DNA from: Circinella umbellata
Lineage: Eukaryota > Mucoromycota > Mucoromycetes > Mucorales > Lichtheimiaceae
Reading direction: 5' to 3'
NCBI GenBank assembly: GCA_025093555.1
Contig: JAIWNF010000018.1
Location: forward strand, 62,001 to 126,000
Length of the DNA stretch: 64,000 bases
The position numbers were made by a program, and so were the translations under genes. This document shows, one piece after another, positions 36,986-47,000 of the stretch (position 1 is its first letter; every line of letters starts with the position of its first letter). Under the pieces are notes generated by a model. That model ran no database searches, was not told where the DNA came from, and saw only the letters and a list, made by a program, of their open reading frames with translations.

Positions 36986-37390
36986 TAGAATTATACATCC
37001 AGACATCCCAACAAAGAACACAATAGAAAAAATTAAAATCGTGGATGATGGTTGGTGTGGCTTTAGGACTTTAGCGTATATTGTATATAAAGGTCAAGAT
37101 AAGTACTTAGATGTTAAAGAGAGAATGTAATTATATGTCAAAGATAATCGAGATATTATATCTGCATTGATTATATTTGTAACGGACATCGTGTTTTATA
37201 TAACATACTACTTCAAAGAATGGCATATGGTGTTGCACCACAATTACGAACTCGTTCTGCTTGCTGTATGAAATACTGGTTTGATCTAGCTTTTGATATA
37301 CAAGTTGCAGCGAATACTTTTAATTTACCTCTAACCAGTTATTCTGATTCAATCCATGAACCAGAATTATACGTACCTACCAAATGATAC
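36986..37390 (+). pseudogene. OTU-like cysteine protease remnant downstream of MULE
   Basis: Readable segments are TIEKIKIVDDGWCGFRTLAY, then VKERM followed by a stop, VKDNRDI, and after a shift RMAYGVAPQLRTRSACCMKY, FDIQVAANTFNLPLTSYSDS and EPELYVP. DGWCGFR matches the OTU catalytic Cys loop (DGxCxFR), and the second block resembles the later OTU strand region. OTU or Ulp1-type proteases are carried by several MULE lineages, so this is probably part of the same element. Stops and frame changes mark it as broken, unless introns were missed. Confidence 0.5.
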
Positions 37391-38164
37391 CTTCTCGACA
37401 GCCACTACCCTAAATAACATGATATTTCGTTCATGGAAACCATTTTCAAACCATTAGAACAAAAAGACTTCTAAGGATGTCTTGGCCTCCTGTTTCACCC
37501 AAATCATTGGCTATCTGGGAATCTCGCGGTAGGGATCCAAAATGTTATAAGAATGCATGGAAGTATATCCATAGAAAGAAGTACCCTATAGTTCAAAACA
37601 CTTCCAATGGAACCGGAAATATTCCGATTACAGTAGAAGGTGATGGTGGGAAACCACAAATAAAAAAAGATAATTTACAAGAATCAAACGAATTACTTAC
37701 GTATGTCGTGTGGTTGATGTAATTTGCAATCAAACTGTTTTTTTTTGTTTTCTCTTTTTGTTCTTTTATATGATTAGGGGTCACGGCTTCATGCTATCGA
37801 TTTTACGACAAGCATTGAATTCACAAGAAAACGTTTGTGAGATGAGTTGAATGCCGTGAGTTTTCTTAGTTTAGACATCTACACGTCCAAACGTAAATCT
37901 GATCAAGTATTAGTTCTACGTACTGTATATGATAATCACTGCCTATTAAATGTTGTATACATCAATACAGTTAAAATCTTGGTTTTTTATTTTACGTCTC
38001 TGTTAAACACAGGATTCTTGTCGAACATTCTTTGTCCAAAGGAAAAGTATAGCGTAGAAGAAAATAGAAGGAATTGGAATTATAGGGAGAATTTAAAGAA
38101 TACTTCTGTGCTTCTGTTGCAAAGGGAAGATTGTAGAGAGCCATTTGTCAAAAGCTTAAATTAG
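37391..38164. other. Decayed element sequence, unidentified
   Basis: An 81-codon ORF at 37477-37722 (MSWPPVSPKSLAIWESRG...) is protein-like in composition but not recognised. Downstream readings at 37790-38160 have many stops. Likely remnants of the neighbouring transposon. Confidence 0.3.
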
Positions 38165-38820
38165 AGAATCTCCATAATGCGGTTGTATATCTTTGCCTAG
38201 GTGGCGGTGTGGATTGCGTTCTACAATTATTTTACATATAATTGGTCAAATATTATCAAGATATTGTATTCTTTGTGAAGTCGGTTGCAATTTTGGTAGC
38301 TGATTGTGAAAGGGAGTCTTTATTTTGTTATGGTACTTGTAATCGATGACGCATGCGAAGGCTCTGTTTTTTTTGTGAAGCGTCGAGGGAGCACATCTTG
38401 AACATGATTTACTTCATCTATTTCCGATTAGCCAAGTTTTCATCGATTGCAACGCCTTTGTTCTTTATTAAACATTGGAATTCACATGGTTGGATCGATA
38501 CTGGGCTTAAAACGACAGCAAGTTAAAATTTTTGCACAAGTGGGTTGATCCGGTCGAGAAATTGCCCAGAAATAGTTGTTATTAATGGGAACCTCAAGGT
38601 AAGTAAATGATTGTTGGTTTGAGAGTGTCATATCATAAAGATGGTATAGGTTATATTTGTTAGCTTCAGGTTGAAAAGAGCATATTTCATAGGGTTCCAT
38701 CAGTATCCTAGGTCAAGACTGTGTCATTGGCATAGGTCAAAGAGAGTGCATGTTGCATGTTGTTTGATTTACTAATCATCATCACATCATCGGCATATAA
38801 AAAACATTGGATTATACTAG
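38165..38820 (-). pseudogene. Non-LTR retrotransposon (LINE) reverse transcriptase fragment
   Basis: On the minus strand, CFLYADDVMMISKSNNMQHA carries the reverse-transcriptase catalytic YADD (38785-38797) with the helix that follows it. Further on come a WNP-type motif, then TYLEVPINNN, typical of the thumb region of L1-like fungal LINEs (usual form TYLGVPI). Numerous stops and frame changes interrupt the reading. The upstream fingers/palm part and the endonuclease are absent, so this is a 5'-truncated, dead copy. Confidence 0.65.
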
Positions 38821-41177
38821 TACGTAAAGAGCTACAGATATTACGTACGTAGTGCTTGATTGGGGTTCTCGATGTTGTTGTCATGGCAGAACAATCAATT
38901 AAAAATCATCGTGGTCATTATCATTAGCATGTGTGGGTGTTGTACTACAGGCTTTTTCTACTTATTTGGGCCATCCCGAATAAATTATGCGTTTCTACGT
39001 ATATACACTTTGTGTATTATGTACATAATAAAAAAACTTTACGGTGTTTAAAGAACCAACTTGAGTTCATTATTAGGAACTTTTACTGCATATCAGCTTA
39101 AACAAAGTACAAAAAAGCAATGTCCATTTGGTTATCAATAAATAAAACTCATTCAAATTTAACGCCTGTCAACTTATACTTTATTGAAAGATTATTTATA
39201 AAACAAAAACACGTGCAACAGCTTGCTAAAAACTCTTTTTTCCGAGATAAGAATAAAAAAATGACTTGGAACATTGACCCATCCTACACCTATCTTGTTT
39301 AACTGCTCTCATATGTGAACAAGTCATTAATAGAAAAATGAGGAGTACAAAAAGAAAACCTTACGTCCACAGCAATATAAATATATTCAAGTTTCATGTA
39401 CTTATGTAGCAATATATACAAAAAAAAGCAATCAACATTATGGGAATACATCATGTAAGAAATAGTCGACCAATATATTTTATCTTGATAATGTTGCCAT
39501 TCCTGAAGAAGATAAGTTGGGCGACTTTGAACCTGAGCAAGAGAACCGAACCCATAGCTAACCAGACAATAAGTCGTATGATCACTGTTCCAAAAGATCC
39601 AGACACTGGCTGATTGTCGCAATCAATCAGAACATGTCAATCCATCCCCTGCTCTTCTTGTATCATTGTTTCCATCAGAAATGCTTGTGAAACACTTGAG
39701 TGAGAAAAAGAGAGAGAGGGTTATTAACAAATAAGGATCAAATCGAATAAAAGAAAAGAGGGGGAAAATTAACACTTGCCCTTATAATTTCGCGGTAGCC
39801 ATACAACAAGAGTCGAAAAGAAGCTCAGGCACAGTCAGCCAGACAGGCCCTTGAACGTCTCCACCTATAACTACAGTAACTGCTGGTTAGTCAGCGTGTA
39901 GCACAGATGAACAACCCGCATAAACACTATTCGACGTGTAAAATAACAGAAGGGTTATGAACGCTTCTGTACCAAATATAGACAAGGTGGGAACCATTAC
40001 GATCATGGTATGTTTAGAATAAAAATGACATTCGAACTTGATCCATGAAAGGCGAGCACTAATGGTAAGTGAAGGTATAGAGTTGGTAATAAGAAAGGAA
40101 TAAAACTGTTTTTATTTTCCACATCACTTCTGATAGCAAGTAAGATTGGACCATTGTTAAAAAAACAACGATACATATGTTTTATGTGTAGAATCAAGGT
40201 TAGTATTCTCTTGTTCTGATAGTTTCTGTGTAAAAAAAACACATTAGAAAATGAAAATAGTATACAAGTTCATACAATTTTCTGCACGGGAGCGATCCAG
40301 GCAATATATAACAAGTCTCCCTTTGATCCATTAGCCTTCTCGTCAGCTTCAAATAGAGTATAATATTGTTTTTTTAAACTATCAATTCATGCTTGCGAAC
40401 ATTGTTTGTCAGATCAATATTTCCTTGAAAAATAGTTTAAGCGTTGTTGAATAAGACTTGAAGTGTCATGACGATATATACAGAGAGCTACTAGCCTTTT
40501 CAAAACATTTTGATCTACATTTATTTCCAATTTATATACCATATTATAGATAACTACTTTCAAGCATACTTGTTATACATACCTTGTTAATTTCTTTGTA
40601 ACAACCTTTCCATTCCTCTCTAATTCTTGACATCAAATGGGAGTTATAATTCTTTAATATCTTGTTCACTTAAAAAATTGTGACCATCCTATTTCTAAGT
40701 ATATATTACTCCAATAACACAATCAACAGTACACTTAAGTGACTTTGACCCTTGCAGTATAACCAATGTGTATTGTTGATGAATCTGTTCAGCACTTCTT
40801 GGCTATTAAAGCTATAGCTGACAGTTTACGACTATAATCACAGACGTACAACAAAGACCAATCGATTTTTTTTAAGACCAGGAGTATGTTTTTAAATGAA
40901 GTTGAGATTTGCAGTTGATAGTATACTTTTTTTTGTTCCAAGTTGTGGTAAGAACTTTCCTCATTATTCTCTTATTTGCAAAAATTCAACGCCATGGGAG
41001 AATGAATCCAGTCAGCAGAGGGACATTTGTTTATAATATAGAATGTATCGTTTGTTTGATTGTTCATGTTGAATACAAATAATAAGAGTGATAAACAAAA
41101 GGATAAATAGGCAAATAAAATCATGATCTGTTATTTGGAAAAACTACAAAAGTCGGGTGTTGAATGATTAAGTGTAC
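38821..41177. other. Degenerate transposon-island DNA
   Basis: 2.3 kb with no intact gene. A 107-codon minus ORF at 39299-39622 and a stop-ridden minus reading at 40680-40880 look like old coding sequence but match nothing I recognise. Confidence 0.35.
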
Positions 41178-42378
41178 ATTTAGTAGAAAGATATCTTATA
41201 AGCAAAATTCATTCCCATGCATATATTCCTATTGTACATTAACGAAAAATACCCATCATTTGTACACAGACACACAGAAACTTCTACATACAGGCACAAT
41301 CACTTACATACATACATCTTTAATATACCGAAAGAAAAAATGATACTTGAAAAAGCAAAAATTACGAACGACATTGATTGGTGTGTTAAAAATGTTACAA
41401 CTCTTAATTTTATTTTGTATAAAAAAACTTTTAAATTTGAATTGGAATCAGATGCACGACGCCGTTACGGGGATATTTTGACTTCGAGGAAGATCCTTGG
41501 TTCAGGAGAACAAGAAAGATTGAAAAAAGCATTTATCGAATACCAGAAGAATAACGACTGTTCAATAATAGAAGGAAAGAATCGTTTAAAGAGGCAACGT
41601 GAATTAACAGACATCGAACTACAAGTTGATGCAAATAAAACTGTAAAACAGTATGCGCTGAATGAAGGCGGGATGATTCGAAGAAAGCGTATGGGTGAAG
41701 AAATGGAGTAATAATTATTTGTAAATGAAAGTCGATATTGATATCAGCAAAAATAGGCTCGCTGGTGGTTATTATGAAAAGGATGGAAATACTGAAAGTC
41801 GGACAAAAAAAACAAAAATAATTGATTTACAAAAAGATGAAGAAGAAGAGAATGAAGATTATGTTCTTGATGAAGGTGATTGTTATTATAGTAGTGGAGA
41901 GGATGCTGAGCCGAAATCGGAACTCAGCATTCAATGTCATGAACGACGATATGGTGAATATAATATTTTGGTTGAAGGAGGCGACGTAGATGCTAAAGAA
42001 GAAGAGTTGGACGTAATGTTGCTACCTTGGCTTGTTGATGGAGTAGATATTATTGAAAAATGTGAACAATATGCTGCAAGAACATTGGAAAGAATCGAAT
42101 CATTAAAATCAATGTCTGACACCCGAATTCTGTAAGTTACATCAGGAGGAATGTCATGTATTTGCTATTAGTAGTATCATGCTAACTAAATAATAGTGCT
42201 TTAAACCGAATTTTCTTGTTTACAGCTGATATCAATAAATCTGTTGGTGCCTATTTTGGACCAGGCAAACATGAAGAACTATTAAATTCTCTCGGTATCA
42301 TGGAAAATCTTAAAAATGCCAGCGATAAAGTTAATGGATGGTGCGCTACTTGTGGATTAGTTTGTAAACATGGTTGGG
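41178..42378 (+). repeat. Foldback arm, left
   Basis: Inverted partner of 43701-44898. It holds gene A copy 1 plus its flanking TATA/CA-rich leader. The arm ends where the sequence after ACATGGTTGG switches to the MULE 3' end. Confidence 0.85.
41340..42359 (+). CDS. Gene A copy 1: unrecognised transposon-island protein, 3'-truncated
   Basis: Exons 41340-41707, 41748-42131 and 42197-42359. Exon 1 encodes a basic, mostly helical segment (MILEKAKITNDIDWCVKNV, then FELESDARRRYGDILTSRKI). Exon 2 is highly acidic (DLQKDEEEENEDYVLDEGD) and then reads CHERRYGEYNILVEGGDVDA and MLLPWLVDGVDIIEKCEQYA. Exon 3 (ADINKSVGAYFGPGKHEELL, NASDKVNGWCATCGLV) has a CxxC. The third exon is reached through a GTAAGT donor and the AG at 42195-42196, after a CTAAC branch-like site; without that splice translation stops at 42135. 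The first intron is only 40 nt. No family recognised. After 42378 the sequence is unrelated MULE, so the C-terminus is lost. Confidence 0.5.
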
Positions 42379-43700
42379 AACCAAAGGCTCGTTTTAAGGA
42401 GATAATTGCTTCGCTTCTTTTTTGTCTTTCACCTTCTGTTTTTTCTTTTGCTTCTTTTTCTGACTTCCCAACTTTATGGAATTCTCGAACCAATCGCTTT
42501 TTTTGGTGGACGGCCTTTGGTTTTTACTGACTTGGGTAAAGCAAGATTTTCAATAGGAACAGACGAAAATCTCTTCAAGACAGAATCAATGGCTCCAATT
42601 AAGTCTTGACGTTGTTGATTATTTTGACATGAGATGCATGCTGAAGTAAGTCTTTCCTTCATTTCTTGATACATGTTAAGAGTCTGGAAGTCATCATCAG
42701 TTTCAATTTCGACCTTATCTTCGCTAATGGTTTTACTATGCAACTCCTTTGAAGTGTTGTCTAATTATAATAAATATATATTAATAAAATCATACATAAA
42801 ATCAGATTACATTGTTTATCTATTTTCTATTTTTTACAGCCATACGTACATAAATATCAAATATTTGTAATAAATATAATATTCTTTACCTGTTGGTGGA
42901 ACTAACCACCATCTCTTATTGTACAACTCCGGATACAAGGGGGTGCTATTAAATTGATACAATGTGTGGCGACATGGCAAATTATAATTTGTCTTGGTTT
43001 TGCAAAATATATCACATTCTATTGTGTACTCATTTATGTATCGGGCAGCTTGAATCTCTTTCCATGTCATGCAAATTGCAAAATTACATATAATATCACG
43101 TAGTAGTGCTACTTGGTTATTGAGACGGTTGTCATTTGGGGTGGCTCTGTCTTGAATAACCCATTCATAACTCTTCTCGATTTTGTTGTAAGCCTTCTTT
43201 CCAGTTTTATAAGTAGTAATATAATAAGTATAGAACTACTATAATATTATAAAGCCTCACCAATTATCATTTTCTTATTTTTACATTACGTACGTACGTA
43301 TGTACTTATAGCTGTGTCATATATTCATGTATACTTTGGAACGTATGTAGCATACGTCCAGGACGTTCAATTATTCTCTTCAGATTTGCATGGAAGCCTC
43401 CTACTATTTGTGAGGATCTTGCACCCAAGTGAACATAAGCAAGGTACTATCCAAGGGCCAGTCCAGCGCTCTTTATATTCTAGCATTCTATAGAAAAAAT
43501 GTTGAGTAATAATTTAGAATTTGTGAGTTTGATCAACCTTACTATAGTGCTATACGTATAAAGAATATGTTATATTTTTTACTTACTCTTCAAGATATGC
43601 AATTATATCATTTGCCCCCGCTGTATTATCACTGAAAGCCTTTGTTACTTTATTTTTGTACTTATTCAGATAAATTAAATAAAAATAATCATCACCAACC
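42379..43700 (-). pseudogene. Inverted MULE transposase fragment inside foldback
   Basis: On the minus strand this repeats the MULE at 35520-36830, from NKYKNKVTKAFSDNTAG (about 43665) through the RVEGFYANLK-equivalent region, the SWIM-like CDIFC...LPCRHTLY (42834-43070) and the Lys/Pro-rich C-terminus (42474-42743). The N-terminal catalytic Asp regions are absent, so it is a non-autonomous remnant. A deletion of about 20 bases near 42410 and scattered substitutions distinguish it from the other copy. Confidence 0.8.
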
Positions 43701-44898
43701 ATGTTACATACTAATCCACAAGTAGCGCACCATCCATAAACTTTATCGCTGGCATTTTTAAGATTTTCCATGATACCGAGAGAATTTAATAGTTCTTCAT
43801 GTTTGCCTGGTCCAAAATAGGCACCAACAGATTTATTGATATCAGCTGTAAACAAGAAAATTCGGTTTAAAGCACTATTATTTAGTTAGCATGATACTAC
43901 TAATAGCAAATACATGACATTCATCCTGATGTAACTTACAGAATTAGGGTGTCAGACATTGATTTTAATGATTCGATTCTTTCCAATATTCTTGCAGCAT
44001 ATTGTTCACATTTTTCAATAATATCTACTCCACCAACAAGCCAAGGTAGCAACATTACGTCCAACTCTTCTTCTTTAGCATCTACGTCGCCTCCTTCAAC
44101 CAAAATATTATATTCACCATATCGTCGTTCATGACATTGAATGCTGAGTTCCGATTTCGGCTCAGCATCCTCTCTACTACTATAATAACAATCACCTTCA
44201 TCAAGAACATAATCTTCATTCTCTTCTTCATCTTTTTGTAAATCAATTATTTTTGTTTTTTTTGTCCGACTTTCAGTATTTCCATCCTTTTCATAATAAC
44301 CACCAGCGAGTCTATTTTTGCTGATATTAATATCGACTTTCATTTACAAATAATTATAATAAAAATGGGATATTACACGAAGTTCTCTTACCCCATTTCT
44401 TCACCCATACGCTTTCTTCGAATCGTCCCGCCTTCATTCAGCGCATACTGTTTTACAGTTTTATTTGCATCAACTTGCAGTTCGATGTCTGTTGATTCAT
44501 GTTGTCTCTTTAAACGATTCTTTCCTTCTATTATTGAACAGTCGTTATTCTTCTGGTATTCGATAAATGCTTTTTTCAATCTTTCTTGTTCTCCTGAACC
44601 AAGGATCTTCCTCGAAGTCAAAATATCCCCGTAACGGCGTCGTGCATCTGATTCCAATTCAAATTTAAAAGTTTCTTTATATAAAATAAAATTAAGAGTT
44701 GTAACATTTTTAACACGCCAATCAATGTCGTTCGTAATTTTTGCTTTTTCGAGTATCATTTTTTCTTTCGGTATATTAAAGATGTATGTATGTAAGTGAT
44801 TGTGCCTGTATGTAAAAGTTTCTGTGTGTCTGGGTACAAATGATGGGAATATATGCATAGGAATGGATTTTGGTGGTAAGATATCTTTCTATTAAATC
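43701..44898 (-). repeat. Foldback arm, right
   Basis: Inverted partner of 41178-42378. Its inner end keeps the GTATGTAACATGGTTGGTGA intron start of gene A, after which it joins MULE sequence. Confidence 0.85.
43712..44759 (-). CDS. Gene A copy 2: unrecognised transposon-island protein, 3'-truncated
   Basis: Exons on minus: 44759-44392, 44320-43940 and 43874-43712. The product is nearly identical to copy 1. Here intron 1 is a normal 71 nt with a GTAAGAG donor; copy 1 has lost part of it. The protein has a basic first third, an acidic middle (LQKDEEENEDYVLDEGD), and a last part with FGPGKHEELLNSLGIMENL and WCATCGL. A GTATGT donor follows at 43711, but its acceptor exon is replaced by MULE sequence, so the gene is incomplete. 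It has no recognised domain. Three copies in this island argue that it belongs to a mobile element rather than to the host. Confidence 0.5.
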
Positions 44899-45425
44899 AA
44901 CCTCTTCCTGCCTCGTTCCGCTCGGCTAAATGAGCCCCTTCGCTTCGCTCCGGGTCATTTAACGGCATACGGTTTCGCTGCGCATTCGCTGTGGAAAAAA
45001 ATGCTGTATCCGAGGCTGCGGAAAAAAAATGCTTTATTTGAGGTTGTTGAAGAAAATGCTTTTTTTTTTTTTTTTTGAGATTAGGAATCAGAGGAAGAAA
45101 GAATAAAGTAATGCAGAGCTGCACCGAGCTTTGATATTCCATGTAATAAAACAATGAGAAAGAGTCAGTGGACGACAGTAAGTGGGTTATCTTGGTCTTG
45201 ACAATCGGGATCGATCAATATAATAGACGGAACACATTGCTATTGAGAATGGTTTAAAAAAAAATGTTGATGTGCTATGGTGAAATGGACTATGGCGGCT
45301 CGTATGTAGTTAATGAGTACGATTGAGATAGCAAGTAATGAATGTTTTGACTGATAATATCCCTGTCAAAGGGGGGGGGAAGAAAATGCTTTATATGAGT
45401 TTATGGAAAAAAAATTATGTAGTTC
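44899..45425. other. GC-rich short-repeat island and spacer
   Basis: 44905-45000 is markedly GC-rich for this genome, with CGTTCCGCTCGGCTAAATGA and CGCTTCGCTCCGGGTC motifs and short self-complementary stretches. It is followed by repeated AAAATGCTTTAT-like words (45003-45065). No gene; probably terminal sequence of another element. Confidence 0.45.
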
Positions 45426-45453
45426 AGCGCAAATAATTTTGGAAAAAACCTGT
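45426..45453. repeat. Solitary mariner-type terminal repeat
   Basis: GCGCAAATAATTTTGG followed by AAAAAACCTGTA, the inverted form of the 34181-34205 end and closer to a canonical TACAGG terminus. No matching opposite end was found nearby. Confidence 0.55.
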
Positions 45454-46430
45454 AATACATTGATAAAGTACCAAAATGGTTATTACTTTATATTACACGA
45501 AATTTGATTAATCAGTTAATCATTTGAATCTCAAGCCAGATTCCATTCCATCCTTTCCACCTGATGGTTTGATTTCGGCTCCAAGAGCCACAAATCGCTT
45601 TGATAATCCATCCATCTATAAATCATAGTCTGGCTTGAGATTCTTGTTCTCTTGGAAGGAAACATTGGCCCTCTATAACATATGGAAATATAAATAGTAT
45701 TAAGCGATTGCTACTTTGAACCTTTTTTAGCATAACATGGAAGCCACTTTACCACATATGATTCAATGGTGATTCAAAATCAAAATAAGGGAGCTAAACA
45801 ATATGTACATGGCTGGCCTCGCCAATACCGTTACCAGTGCCATTGATTGCGAATGATGACAGCCTGTTATATAATGAAAGTGATCACATTAATAAATTGT
45901 ACTTATTCTATGCCACACAATTCATGATTCACTTACAATCTATCAAGTATATTGACTATACAGCGTTGAAAATTAAAATTCGTCACCATAAATGAAAATG
46001 ATTTATTACTTTTGAAAGTAAGTTGCTATTTGAAAATGGGCCGAAATGAAGTAGGCTATCGAGTCATCTAATATTGATATTGGGCTGTACCAAATGAATA
46101 TGATCCAGATGAAACGAAACAATACATATTTGTTTGAGAAATAACTATAGAACAAATGTTATTTTTATAGTCTTTTTTTTCGCTTACCACACAATGGTCC
46201 CAAAACATCAACGAACGGCCCGCTTCAAGCTTGACAAGCTCAAACTTAGGTTTGCTTGATATGGCTGAACTGCGAGCAACGATGGCTTAATTTTGTTCGA
46301 ACAGCACGATTTGGAAATTGACGCTCATTTTTTGCTGATGAGTGTTTCATTTAAATAGCCGATTGTTTTTCCTGCACATCTCTCCAGCTTGAGTATTTCA
46401 CCTACATGTGAAAAAATTCATTTAGTCGGG
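45454..46430. other. Decayed sequence, no gene
   Basis: A minus-strand reading near 45500-45640 (DGLSKRFVALGAEIKPSGGK) is protein-like but isolated and unrecognised. The rest has frequent stops. Confidence 0.35.
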
Positions 46431-47000
46431 TAAATTAATAAAAATATTCATCACCAATCATGTTTACATACCAATCCACAACAAGTAGAGCACTATGGAT
46501 TAACTTTACCGCTGGGGGGATTTTTAAGTCATTCATAATATCGAAAGAATTCGATACTTCTTCATGTTTGCCTGGTATATAAAATAAGCACTAACGGACT
46601 TATTGATATCAGCCCTGAGCCAGAGAATTCGGTTTAAAATACTATATTCAATAAGCATTATACTATCAATACACGGTATTCTCCCTGATGTAACTTACAA
46701 AATTCTGGTATCAGACATTGATTTTGAAAGTTCGCTTTTTTCTAATGTTCTTGCAGCATACAGTACTGTTCACATTTTCAATTATATTTACTCCGCCAAC
46801 AAGCCAAGGTACCAACATGCTATCCAACTCTTCTTTAGCATCGATATCGTCTCCTTCAACCAAAAGATTATAATCACCATAACACCGTTTATGACATTGG
46901 CTGCTGAAATCCAATTTCGGCTCAGCATCCTAACCGGAGTAATTGATTGTTGCTGTCGTTGATGAGATGCTGCTTGATCGTTTTGTCGAGCTCTTTGGTC
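46431..47000 (-). pseudogene. Gene A copy 3, decayed
   Basis: Minus-strand similarity to gene A exons 2 and 3: CHKRCYGDYNLLVEGDDIDA, then MLVPWLVGGVNIIE (46711-46914), and a degenerate exon 3 (46480-46620) ending in a GTATGTAAACATGATTGGTG intron start. Frameshifts and stops are present. Unlike copies 1 and 2 it retains sequence beyond that intron: an AG near 46404 and a short reading (GEILKLERCAGKTIGYLNET). It therefore gives a glimpse of the missing 3' part of gene A. Confidence 0.6.

Larger units (their letters stand above)
41178..44898. mobile_element. 3.7-kb foldback: inverted gene-A arms around an inverted MULE fragment
   Basis: The left arm (41178-42378) is repeated in inverted orientation as the right arm (44898-43701), with very high visible similarity from TTTARTAGAAAGATATCTTA to the WCATCGLV codons of gene A. 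Between them lies a minus-strand piece of the MULE (42379-43700) corresponding to 35520-36830 of the other copy. Differences between arms are small: a 29-bp extra segment near 41228-41258 on the left, a shortened first intron on the left, and one Glu codon. The high identity suggests a recent inverted duplication or insertion. Confidence 0.8.

Noticed and set aside
39299..39622. 107-codon minus ORF as a host gene
   Set aside because: No recognisable domain, no leader, embedded in decayed transposon sequence; left as unidentified.
41217..41339. Upstream in-frame ATG of gene A copy 1 adding about 41 residues
   Set aside because: The right arm differs here by a 29-bp indel, while similarity in coding style begins at MILEKAK; the upstream part reads as CA-rich leader.
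42135..42196. Gene A ending at the stop at 42135
   Set aside because: The stop overlaps a GTAAGT donor; splicing to 42197 after CTAAC keeps frame into a conserved third exon, as in copy 2.
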